Notes: generated by a model not told the origin, from the sequence alone. DNA of 13,184 bases from DATDSR01 sp036517855 (GCA_036517855.1 DATDSR010000030.1:1-13184), one strand, 5' to 3'. Counted from the stretch's first letter, positions 6,624-12,606 are shown. A program made the numbers and translations.

Positions 6624-7590
6624 CTTGCCCGCCTTGGAGGGCGCGCCCATCAGCAAGGGTACTCGCGTACTCCTGCGTCTGTGCATGAATGTACCAATGG
6701 ATGGCGAGCGTATCACTGATGACTTTAGGCTTATCAAAGTTTTGCCAACGCTCAAATATTTACTTGAGAGGGGGGCGAAGGTCACAATAATTTCGCATTT
6801 TGGTTCGGATGGTTCACAGTCGTTAGTCCCCATCGAGAAATATTTGCGCGAGCATTGTCTGGGCGATTACAAAGTGTTGCCGAACTTGCGCTTGAGTCCT
6901 GGCGAGAAGGAGAATGACGACGCCTTTACTCGTGAACTTGCCGAGGACCAAGATGTGTACGTGAACGAGGACTTCCCAGCCGCGCACCGAGAGCACGCCT
7001 CAATAGTGGGCGTGCCAAAGTTCCTGCCGAGCTTTGTGGGTCTGCAGTTTGAGCAAGAGGTGGAGCATCTTTCGCGTTTTCTAAACCCAGCTGCTCCGTG
7101 CGTGGTTGTTTTGGGTGGGGCGAAACTTGCCACTAAATTGCCAATGATAAACGCCTTCCTTCCCAAGGCCGACAAAATCTTCCTTGGTAGTTTCTTTGCC
7201 ACAGTAGCCGATGAAGTTCCGAAAAATACAAAAGTTATTTTGCCCGCTGACGTTGTTAAGCAAGATGGAGTCATCGTGGATAGTGGACCAGAAGCTCTTG
7301 CAGCCATGATTGGGGCGGTCAACAAAGCTAAATCAGTAATCTGGAATGGTCCCATAGGCAAGTTTGAAGATGGCTTCGACAAAACCACAAATGCTTTGGC
7401 CCAAGCAATAGCGGCAAACTCAAACGCCGAAACAGTAGTGGGCGGGGGGGATTCAATCGCGGCAATCAAGGCCATTAACATAATGGATAAGTTTGGCTTT
7501 GTCTCCACCGGCGGAGGTGCAATGTTAGATTTTCTAGCACATGGCACACTGCCCGGAATTGATGCTATAATTAATTCGCCTTTTGATTAG
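6595..7590 (+). CDS. pgk: Phosphoglycerate kinase, shortened form
   Basis: 331 residues against about 390-400 in typical bacteria. It transfers the acyl phosphate of 1,3-bisphosphoglycerate to ADP. Recognisable elements: ITDDFRLIKVLPTLKYLL (Arg45), SHFG with His68, NLRLSPGE with Arg99, AAHREHAS with Arg132, LGGAKLATK (Lys177, Lys181), DSGP, NGPIGKFE, GGGDS (283-287) and STGGGA (304-309). Two substrate-site positions deviate: the usual RVDFNVP is RLCMNVP (Asp to Cys30), and the usual SHLGR is SHFGS (Arg to Ser71). The missing length is mainly in the nucleotide domain, where the usual GGGMANTF and following helices are reduced to LGSFFATVADEVPK. The ATG at 6595 lies 29 nt inside tpiA; a TTG at 6625 would avoid the overlap. 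Function is likely kept, but the divergence leaves some doubt. Confidence 0.93.
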   Translation: MLTKLPALSSLPALEGAPISKGTRVLLRLCMNVPMDGERITDDFRLIKVLPTLKYLLERGAKVTIISHFGSDGSQSLVPIEKYLREHCLGDYKVLPNLRLSPGEKENDDAFTRELAEDQDVYVNEDFPAAHREHASIVGVPKFLPSFVGLQFEQEVEHLSRFLNPAAPCVVVLGGAKLATKLPMINAFLPKADKIFLGSFFATVADEVPKNTKVILPADVVKQDGVIVDSGPEALAAMIGAVNKAKSVIWNGPIGKFEDGFDKTTNALAQAIAANSNAETVVGGGDSIAAIKAINIMDKFGFVSTGGGAMLDFLAHGTLPGIDAIINSPFD

Positions 7591-7608
7591 TAATTAGAAA
7601 TTAATCTT

Positions 7609-7764
7609 ATGTCTATCCCACTTTTAGGATTCGTGCCAGGTTGGATAATCCTTTTAGTAGCTCTTGCGATTATCGCCTACTTTTTTGGTAGGAAGGGTCT
7701 GCACTTTATAGCCATAGTTTTCATCATCTGGCTAGCCTGGTACCTCTTCCGCGGCTATTTTTAA
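7609..7764 (+). CDS. 51-residue double-membrane-span micropeptide
   Basis: A short frame between pgk (18 nt upstream) and recJ (6 nt downstream), in the same direction. The peptide begins MSIPLLGFVPGWIILLVALA and has two hydrophobic segments, at about residues 10-26 and 32-47. They are split by a GRKGLH turn, and the C-terminus is LFRGYF. The positive residues in the turn and the tail suggest a membrane hairpin. I recognise no family. Its fit into an otherwise empty 180-base gap, the clean start and stop, and the non-random hydrophobicity support a real gene. No Shine-Dalgarno sequence was seen. The function is unknown; a small membrane component co-expressed with its neighbours is all that can be said. 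Confidence 0.65.
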   Translation: MSIPLLGFVPGWIILLVALAIIAYFFGRKGLHFIAIVFIIWLAWYLFRGYF

Positions 7765-7770
7765 AGTTAA

Positions 7771-9471
7771 ATGAAACAGTGGGTTCACAGAGACTCACAT
7801 GGGGCAACGCTGTTAGACAAGCTTCTTGAGAGTCGGGGAGTAAAGTCTGAATCCGAGCGAGAGCAATTTTTGCACCCGGATTTCGGGCACGATACGCACG
7901 ACCCTCTATTGATGAAGGACATGGACTTGGCCGTGGCGCGGATTGCCGGAGCGGTTAAGAGAAATGAGAGGATAGTGGTGTTTGGAGACTATGACGCGGA
8001 TGGCATACCCGGGGCGGCGGTGTTACACTCTTTTTTCGAAAAGATAGCGTACGAGAATTTTGAGACTTACATACCCGATAGATATAGCGAAAAGTATTCG
8101 CTTGCCGAAGAATCCTTACGAGCTTTTGCCTCACGGGGAACTAGGGTTGTGATAAGTGTGGACTGTGGCATTACAGATGTGTACGAAGCTACTGTGGCGC
8201 GCGAACTTGGTATTGATTTAATTATTACCGACCACCATCTCACGCCAGATGTTTTGCCAGCTGCTTATGCCGTCATCAACAACAAGCGCGCCGACGACAC
8301 GTATCCTTTCAAGTATCTCTGTGGGGCCGGTACGGCATTTAAGTTAGTCCAAGCTCTTTGTCGATCGGGCAAGTTTGTTGTGGGTAAAGAGTTTGAGAGA
8401 GAGGTGCTAGATCTCGTTGCCATTGCCACGGTCTGCGATATGGTGCCACTTGTGGGCGAGAACAGGGCCATCGTAAGTGAAGGGCTCAAATTTTTGCGTA
8501 CCAGTGAACGTGTGGGCATTAAGGCACTTTGCAAGAAGTTGAATATCAAACAAGAGTTTATGAGTGAGGATGATATCGGTTATTTAATCGGTCCACGCAT
8601 CAACATCTCTAGCCGGATGGCCCACGGCTCGGACGCTCTGCATTTGCTCACCACGCACGATGCCTTGCTTGCCAACACCATCGCTAGTCAACTGCAGGCT
8701 CGCAACAAAGAGCGCCGTGAGAACGTGGAGGTGATTATGTCACACGTGCAAGAACGTTGGATGAGCCACGAAAGTAGGTCAGTGCTTGTGGCCGGCCACG
8801 AGAGTTGGCGAATGGGTGTGCTCGGGCTCACTGCCTCGCGCCTTGTAGAGAATCATGCTCGACCCGTTTTCCTTTGGACGCGCAATCACCTGGGCGAGAT
8901 CAAGGGTTCAGCTCGTTCAGACGGTACTGTGTCGGTGGTGGACATGCTTAAGCATGCTGGTGGCGACGACTTTTTCAAAAACTTTGGTGGCCACGAGATG
9001 GCCGGCGGCTTCTCTCTCGATTCGACTCGCGAAAACGAGTTGCCTGATCGCCTTGAGCGAGCCTATGAGAAGGCGGAGAAGTTAAAGAGCGAGCAAGAGA
9101 AGATTTACTATGACGCCGAGCTCGTAGCAAGTGAAGCCAATTGGCAAACCTATAAAAGTTTTGAGGCGTTGGCTCCATTTGGTAAAGAAAATCCAAAGCC
9201 CACTTTTTTATTAACTAATCTTGAACTCGAGAGTGTCAAAGAAATGGGAGAGAGCGCCAATCACATCGAGCTCACCTTTAAAGATAAAGTGGGTGGCAAA
9301 CCTCTCAAAGCAATGGGCTTTTTTATGACCAAAAAAGATTACCCAAATCTCGACTTTGCCCCAGGCACCCGCCTAGACATCCTCTTCAACCTCGAAAAAA
9401 GTTACATGAGAGGCTTCGCCGAGCTTCGCTTTAGGCTTATAGATATCCGCAGCTCAACCGGCCTAGAATAA
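7771..9471 (+). CDS. recJ: Single-stranded-DNA-specific exonuclease RecJ (DHH/DHHA1 family)
   Basis: 566 residues, close to the family norm. RecJ degrades single-stranded DNA 5' to 3' in recombination and mismatch repair, with divalent metals. In order: GDYDADG (72-78, motif I; the usual form is GDYDVDG), VDCG (130-133), DHH (154-156), CDMVPL (222-227), GPRIN with SR (274-282), then the DHHA1 signature GGHEMAGG (406-413). The C-terminal region from about residue 450, with LAPFGKENPKPTF, matches the RecJ OB-like domain. All expected metal-binding residues appear to be kept. It follows the micropeptide by 6 nt and probably belongs to the tpiA-pgk transcript; the stop is directly followed by a 36-bp palindrome. 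It could also process incoming single strands during transformation, an inference from nearby comEC and pilus genes. Confidence 0.96.
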   Translation: MKQWVHRDSHGATLLDKLLESRGVKSESEREQFLHPDFGHDTHDPLLMKDMDLAVARIAGAVKRNERIVVFGDYDADGIPGAAVLHSFFEKIAYENFETYIPDRYSEKYSLAEESLRAFASRGTRVVISVDCGITDVYEATVARELGIDLIITDHHLTPDVLPAAYAVINNKRADDTYPFKYLCGAGTAFKLVQALCRSGKFVVGKEFEREVLDLVAIATVCDMVPLVGENRAIVSEGLKFLRTSERVGIKALCKKLNIKQEFMSEDDIGYLIGPRINISSRMAHGSDALHLLTTHDALLANTIASQLQARNKERRENVEVIMSHVQERWMSHESRSVLVAGHESWRMGVLGLTASRLVENHARPVFLWTRNHLGEIKGSARSDGTVSVVDMLKHAGGDDFFKNFGGHEMAGGFSLDSTRENELPDRLERAYEKAEKLKSEQEKIYYDAELVASEANWQTYKSFEALAPFGKENPKPTFLLTNLELESVKEMGESANHIELTFKDKVGGKPLKAMGFFMTKKDYPNLDFAPGTRLDILFNLEKSYMRGFAELRFRLIDIRSSTGLE

Positions 9472-9507
9472 TTGTCAACATTCATACGGCCGTGGTAATA
9501 TTGCCAA
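9472..9507. promoter_or_regulatory. 36-bp palindrome overlapping the promoter of the PaaX/Cas2-like gene (upstream copy)
   Basis: An interrupted palindrome of two 14-nt arms around the perfect core ACGGCCGT (9486-9493); 9 of 14 arm positions are symmetric. It begins at the base after the recJ stop and ends in the A of the first ATG of the next gene. Within it sit a -35-like TTGTCA (9472-9477), an 18-nt spacer, and TAATAT (9496-9501) with TG at 9493-9494. A dimer bound here would cover the whole promoter. 27 of 36 bases match the copy at 10053-10088. Confidence 0.7.
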
Positions 9508-10052
9508 TGATGAAAAGAGAAGCGATAAGCAAAATTAGTAACTTCATTTTGACAGAGATTGAATGGCTGGTTGAAGGGGCGGCGATAAGTTTTAGTCGAG
9601 GCTCATTAAACCAGAAAATATTGAGGATGGATAAAGCTTACGCGCAATGGGAAATAAACAAAGCCTTAAGATATGCCGAAAACAGAGGATTCTTGGTAGA
9701 GAAAAACAAGAGGTATGTTCTATCGAAGAAAGGGCGTAAATGGGTTAATCGACAGAAGTTTAATCAACTTTGCTTTAAGCCAAGCAAGAAATGGGACAGA
9801 TCTTGGAGGATAATTATTTTTGACGTGCCAGAGGAGGAGAGAACTGCCAGGGACTTATTAAGAGGCAAATTGTTTGATTGGCAGTGCACAAAATTGCAAC
9901 AGAGCGTATTCATCACCCCGCATAATTGTGAAAGGGAATTGGGGGAGTTGGCCAAGGCACTTTCTGCGGAAACGTATATGCACGTAATTGTCTCGAAGCA
10001 ATTGGATCCTGTTCTGGAGAACAAATTGCTGAAAATTTATCAACTGACCTGA
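9507..10052 (+). CDS. PaaX/Cas2-like protein: N-terminal winged helix plus Cas2-like ferredoxin-fold domain
   Basis: 181 residues from the ATG at 9507 (ATG at 9510 and an in-frame GTG at 9492 are alternatives; the GTG lies in the palindrome core and would precede the predicted transcription start). Residues ~1-75 are helical and basic and end in an RGFLVEKNKRYVLSKKGRKW wing-like segment, as in PaaX-type winged helices. Residues ~95-180 hold WRIIIFDVPEEERTARDLLR, then LQQSVFITPH and MHVIVSKQL, which fits the Cas2-like middle domain of PaaX regulators; the Asp of FDVPE corresponds to the metal-binding Asp of Cas2. The third PaaX domain is missing, and no cas1 or CRISPR is present. The gene is visibly more A+T-rich than its neighbours and sits exactly between two related palindromes. 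Most likely a DNA-binding regulator; a role in moving its own cassette cannot be excluded. Confidence 0.75.
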   Translation: MMKREAISKISNFILTEIEWLVEGAAISFSRGSLNQKILRMDKAYAQWEINKALRYAENRGFLVEKNKRYVLSKKGRKWVNRQKFNQLCFKPSKKWDRSWRIIIFDVPEEERTARDLLRGKLFDWQCTKLQQSVFITPHNCERELGELAKALSAETYMHVIVSKQLDPVLENKLLKIYQLT

Positions 10053-10088
10053 TTGGCAATAATTACACGGCCGTCAAAATATTACCAA
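10053..10088. repeat. 36-bp palindrome directly after the PaaX/Cas2-like gene (downstream copy)
   Basis: The same architecture as 9472-9507: 14-nt arms around the identical core ACGGCCGT (10067-10074), with 10 of 14 arm positions symmetric and outer ends TTGG and CCAA. It starts at the base after the stop codon. It has no T-run after it, and the self-complementary core leaves no good loop, so it does not look like a terminator. It lies about 50 nt upstream of the rnhA -10. It could be a second operator or a cassette end. Confidence 0.65.
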
Positions 10089-10135
10089 CGGCAAATTGAA
10101 ACGAGAAAGCCGTCCAAGTCAGTTTAGTATTATTC

Positions 10136-10144
10136 TGTTATAAT
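10136..10144 (+). promoter_or_regulatory. Extended -10 promoter for rnhA-comEC
   Basis: TGTTATAAT: TG at 10136-10137 and a perfect TATAAT at 10139-10144, nine bases before the rnhA ATG. Initiation near 10151 would leave a leader of only about 3 nt. No Shine-Dalgarno and no good -35 were seen (AAGTCA lies at 17-nt spacing, 3 of 6 matches). Confidence 0.65.
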
Positions 10145-10153
10145 TCCCAACGA

Positions 10154-10591
10154 ATGAAATACATTATTTATACCGATGGTGGGGCACGAGGCAATCCGGG
10201 GCCGGCGGGGTCGGGGGTGGCACTTTACGATGGGGAGGGGAACGTTTTGCGCGAGGCGCATTTGGCTTTGGGTAAAGCTACTAATAATTTCGCCGAATAC
10301 AGCGCCGTTGTGTTGGCGCTTGAAACACTTAAAAAGCTAGTGCCACAAAGTAAGCGTAAAGAGACAGAGGTTGAGATAAAGATGGATAGTGAGCTAGTTG
10401 CCCGGCAGTTAAGTAATAGATACGAAATCCGCGAGGCCACGCTCTTTCCTCTTTTTATCAAGGTGCACAATTTGCTGGTGAGCCATTTCCCTAAAACCAA
10501 GTTTACCCACATCCCGCGCGAGCAAAATAAGCACGCCGACAGACTCTCCAACCTAGCAATGGATGAATCCGAAACTCTCCTTTCTCGTTAG
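10154..10591 (+). CDS. rnhA: Ribonuclease HI family protein
   Basis: 145 residues, typical for a bacterial RNase HI. It cleaves RNA in RNA:DNA hybrids with two metal ions. All four catalytic carboxylates are visible: Asp8 in IYTDGGARGNPG, Glu48 in NNFAEY, Asp78 in IKMDSELV, and Asp129 in HADRLSN. The basic-protrusion helix of E. coli RNase HI is not obvious, which fits the shorter archaeal/plant-like subgroup (family knowledge). A near-leaderless promoter lies directly upstream, and the end overlaps comEC by 29 nt, so the two are probably co-transcribed. The pairing with ComEC may be incidental, or may serve nucleic-acid salvage. Confidence 0.95.
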   Translation: MKYIIYTDGGARGNPGPAGSGVALYDGEGNVLREAHLALGKATNNFAEYSAVVLALETLKKLVPQSKRKETEVEIKMDSELVARQLSNRYEIREATLFPLFIKVHNLLVSHFPKTKFTHIPREQNKHADRLSNLAMDESETLLSR

Positions 10592-12080
10592 TGGCTTTTT
10601 CGTGGGGGTTCTCCTGCGCTCTTTCGTTGATTTAGGTTTTGCGCTGGCATTATTTTTATTTGCGTTCGCGCTGGCATTTTTTCTCATATACTTCGTTACA
10701 GACAAAAGTAAAGTTTTTATTTTGGCTGCTTGCTTGTGTTTGGGCGTGGGTTTGGGCGTAGCCCGTTACGAGTGGCGAGACTCTTCGAATAGCGTGCAAA
10801 TGCCGACAGAACTAACCGGGGTTATAAACGAAGAGCCGGATGAAGGGGATAGCACGGTGAGTTATCGAGTTAGGCTCGAAACCAGAGGTCGGACCTTAAG
10901 CCCCGATTTCCAAGGTCCGACCTCAAGACCAACAATCCTCGTTTCGGCTCGCTCAGAGCCACGTTTCGAATATGGCGATCGTGTTTCGCTTGGGGGCAAA
11001 GTTTCGCCAGTGCAAGATTTCGCCGCGGCCGATGGCACCATCGTGCCTTGGCGCAAGTACTTGGCTCGCGATGAGATTTATTTTCAAATGTCTTTCGCCA
11101 ACATCGAGCTAGTCGAGCACGGCCAAGGCAATTGGTTGATTGCAAAATTGCTAGTTATCAAACATGCCTTCCTCTCTCACTTGGCCAAGCTCATCCCCGA
11201 ACCAGAGGCTGCTTTGGGTGGTGGCCTCACGGTTGGCGCCAAGCAGGCAATGGGCAAAGAGTTACTCGACAAGTTTCGTGTTGCCGGGCTCATCCATGTG
11301 GTGGTGCTCTCGGGCTACAACCTCACCATCGTGGCCCTGGCCGTGATGTGGTTTTGCCGCAAGTTCCTCTCCGAGCGAGTGAGCATTATCTTGGGCATCG
11401 TGACCATCATCCTCTTTGGCCTAATGACAGGTGGCAGTTCCACCGTGGTGCGCGCCTCGGTGATGGCTATCTTGGGTTACCTCGCCCTAGCCACCGGCCG
11501 CACCAGCGAAGTGGCTCGAGCCTTGGTGATTGCCGCCCTCTTAATGCTCATCGTCAATCCTAAAGTGCTGGTCTTTGACATCGGCTTTCAACTCTCCTTC
11601 CTTGCCACGCTCGGTTTAATTTATCTTGAGCCAATTTTCGCCCGCCTCAAATTTATCGAGCGATTACCTAAAAAAATCCTGACACTCGAATTCCGCTCGG
11701 TGGCGAGCGCTACTCTTGGAGCACAACTGGCCGTCTTCCCCATCATCCTCTACACCTTCGGCAACTTCTCCCTCTACGCCTTCCCCATCAATATGCTCGT
11801 CCTACCCCTCGTGCCCCTCTCAATGCTCCTCGTCTTCCTTACTGGCCTCGCCGGTCTCGCCTCCTCCCTCATTCCACCCCTCGTCATCCTCGCCAAACCC
11901 CTAGCCTGGCTAGCGTATCTCGTGCTCGCCTACTTCATCGGCCTAGTGAATCTCGTTTCCCATTTGCCTTTTGCCAACCTCCAAGTCACTCACGTCCCCT
12001 TCCTCGTCCCGCTTATTTGTTACGTTGTCCTCATTTGGGCTGTCCTCAAATTCCGCAAAAAAGAGCACTTAGGGGTCTGA
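10563..12080 (+). CDS. comEC: ComEC/Rec2-family DNA-uptake membrane channel, lacking the C-terminal metallo-beta-lactamase-like domain
   Basis: 505 residues; full-length ComEC is usually about 750. ComEC forms the inner-membrane path for single-stranded DNA in natural transformation. In order: N-terminal spans (~5-68), an OB-like DUF4131 region (~80-185) and the Competence domain (~210-495) with many spans. Visible signatures are HVVVLSGYNLTIVAL (His245, SGYN 250-253), MTGGSSTVVRASVMA (Arg298) and NPKVLVFDIGFQLSF (332-346). The nuclease-like C-terminal domain is absent, and the stop is embedded in a hairpin. Residues ~108-121 are encoded by a perfect inverted repeat that looks inserted in frame. 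The ATG at 10563 overlaps rnhA by 29 nt; a GTG at 10602 would avoid that but shorten the first span. With the pilus genes ~5 kb upstream it suggests competence. Confidence 0.94.
   Translation: MNPKLSFLVSGFFVGVLLRSFVDLGFALALFLFAFALAFFLIYFVTDKSKVFILAACLCLGVGLGVARYEWRDSSNSVQMPTELTGVINEEPDEGDSTVSYRVRLETRGRTLSPDFQGPTSRPTILVSARSEPRFEYGDRVSLGGKVSPVQDFAAADGTIVPWRKYLARDEIYFQMSFANIELVEHGQGNWLIAKLLVIKHAFLSHLAKLIPEPEAALGGGLTVGAKQAMGKELLDKFRVAGLIHVVVLSGYNLTIVALAVMWFCRKFLSERVSIILGIVTIILFGLMTGGSSTVVRASVMAILGYLALATGRTSEVARALVIAALLMLIVNPKVLVFDIGFQLSFLATLGLIYLEPIFARLKFIERLPKKILTLEFRSVASATLGAQLAVFPIILYTFGNFSLYAFPINMLVLPLVPLSMLLVFLTGLAGLASSLIPPLVILAKPLAWLAYLVLAYFIGLVNLVSHLPFANLQVTHVPFLVPLICYVVLIWAVLKFRKKEHLGV
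10885..10924. repeat. Perfect 13-bp inverted repeat inserted in frame in comEC
   Basis: GAGGTCGGACCTT (10885-10897) and AAGGTCCGACCTC (10912-10924) are perfect reverse complements separated by 14 nt. The 40-bp unit encodes about residues 108-121 in the soluble OB-like region of ComEC, between LETRG and RPTILVSAR. It resembles an interspersed palindromic (REP-like) element tolerated in a surface loop. Confidence 0.7.
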
Positions 12081-12092
12081 ACCCTAAGTGCT
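12064..12092 (+). terminator. Hairpin spanning the comEC stop codon, possible terminator
   Basis: AGCACTTAGGG (12064-12074) pairs perfectly with CCCTAAGTGCT (12082-12092) around a 7-nt loop that contains the comEC TGA. No T-run follows, so it is not a canonical intrinsic terminator; it could protect the 3' end of the message. A smaller TACTGG/CCAGTA palindrome (12096-12109) and AAGGCCTT (12109-12116) follow directly. Confidence 0.5.
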
Positions 12093-12127
12093 TGATACTG
12101 GGTCCAGTAAGGCCTTGCAATTATTGA

Positions 12128-12136
12128 GGGGGGGGG
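12128..12136 (+). repeat. Nine-G homopolymer upstream of an unrecognised gene
   Basis: A run of nine G residues in the comEC to 12171 gap, which holds no gene. A weak -10-like TATAGT follows at 12151-12156, which would put the tract at about the -35 position. Such tracts are prone to slippage and also to assembly error. Confidence 0.6.
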
Positions 12137-12170
12137 TAAAATGAAACGGTTATAGTTAATAGCCATATAT

Positions 12171-12533
12171 ATGTCACCAGAAGATAAATCTCAGATTGAA
12201 GCTGATATTGCGGAAAAAGAGAAGTATGAACGAAGGCGTTTATGGGAATTAATCATGCGGAACTTCGGAGATGTGGTGGGCTCTGTGCCAGGAACTTTAA
12301 CGGTTGGAGAAATTAAGGAGAAGCTAAGTGAATGGATTAAACTTGACTTTGAGGAAAGCAAGAGACCAAAGTCCCAGTCTGAGATGGGGGAAACGGAAAA
12401 CGAGCGGGCGTTATGGAATTTTCGTGGTATCAATGCAAGCCGGGAACTGAGCGAGTTTGATCATCATCTTAGGCGGCTTGCTCAAGATGATAGTGAGACC
12501 ATGGATGCTTTGAAAGCCCGTCTATTGGGGTGA
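12171..12533 (+). CDS. Small charged protein of unknown function
   Basis: 120 residues, rich in Glu, Lys and Arg, with no membrane span, signal peptide or Cys. The N-terminal third (MSPEDKSQIEADIAEKEKYE and on through RRRLWELIMRNFG) looks helical. A short less-charged stretch, SVPGTLTVGEIKEKL, is followed by a second helical part with NFRGINASRELSEFDHHLRR. I do not recognise the family. It stands alone between two hairpins. The start is the first ATG after a possible TATAGT -10 (12151-12156), and no ribosome binding site is visible. Codon use looks coding throughout, and no other frame competes convincingly. It may be a lineage-specific cytosolic protein. Confidence 0.7.
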   Translation: MSPEDKSQIEADIAEKEKYERRRLWELIMRNFGDVVGSVPGTLTVGEIKEKLSEWIKLDFEESKRPKSQSEMGETENERALWNFRGINASRELSEFDHHLRRLAQDDSETMDALKARLLG

Positions 12534-12539
12534 TATTAA

Positions 12540-12556
12540 CATAAATTGAATTTATG
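12540..12556. repeat. Near-perfect A+T palindrome (operator-like)
   Basis: CATAAATT-G-AATTTATG: 8-bp arms around one central base, just after the stop of the 12171 gene. The one-base centre argues against an RNA hairpin and for a protein-binding site or cruciform. Its partner is unknown. Confidence 0.45.
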
Positions 12557-12567
12557 TCGTTGTGTCC

Positions 12568-12594
12568 AGCCCGCCGGAAGTACTCCGGCGGGCT
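12568..12594 (+). terminator. Strong GC-rich hairpin, probable terminator before glyA
   Basis: AGCCCGCCGGA (12568-12578) pairs perfectly with TCCGGCGGGCT (12584-12594) around a 5-nt loop AGTAC. A short AATTTTA follows after a six-base gap, so the T-tract is weak and displaced. It separates the 12171 gene from the glyA promoter. A repeat-derived hairpin is the alternative. Confidence 0.65.
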
Positions 12595-12606
12595 TCGACA
12601 ATTTTA

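Noticed and set aside
7444..7450. G7 run in pgk as a phase-variable tract
   Set aside because: It encodes the conserved nucleotide-binding Gly run of GGGDS in a housekeeping enzyme, so the protein sequence explains it.
6867..7547. A 226-residue minus-strand frame opposite pgk
   Set aside because: Antisense shadow of phosphoglycerate kinase; its composition is Ser/Ala-rich and shows no family signature.
9507..10052. A genuine CRISPR-Cas adaptation gene (cas2)
   Set aside because: No cas1, other cas genes or repeat-spacer array in the window, and the protein has an added N-terminal winged helix, so a PaaX-type regulator with a Cas2-like domain fits better.
10053..10088. The downstream palindrome as an intrinsic terminator
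   Set aside because: No T-run follows, and the self-complementary core ACGGCCGT leaves no proper loop.
10087..10114. AACGGC/GCCGTC small inverted repeat after the downstream palindrome
   Set aside because: A stem of only five to six bases with a 16-nt loop; easily a chance match.
11132..11563. A 143-residue alternative frame within comEC
   Set aside because: It overlaps the Competence-domain core, whose motifs are intact; the alternative product is low-complexity and rich in Arg, His and Gly.
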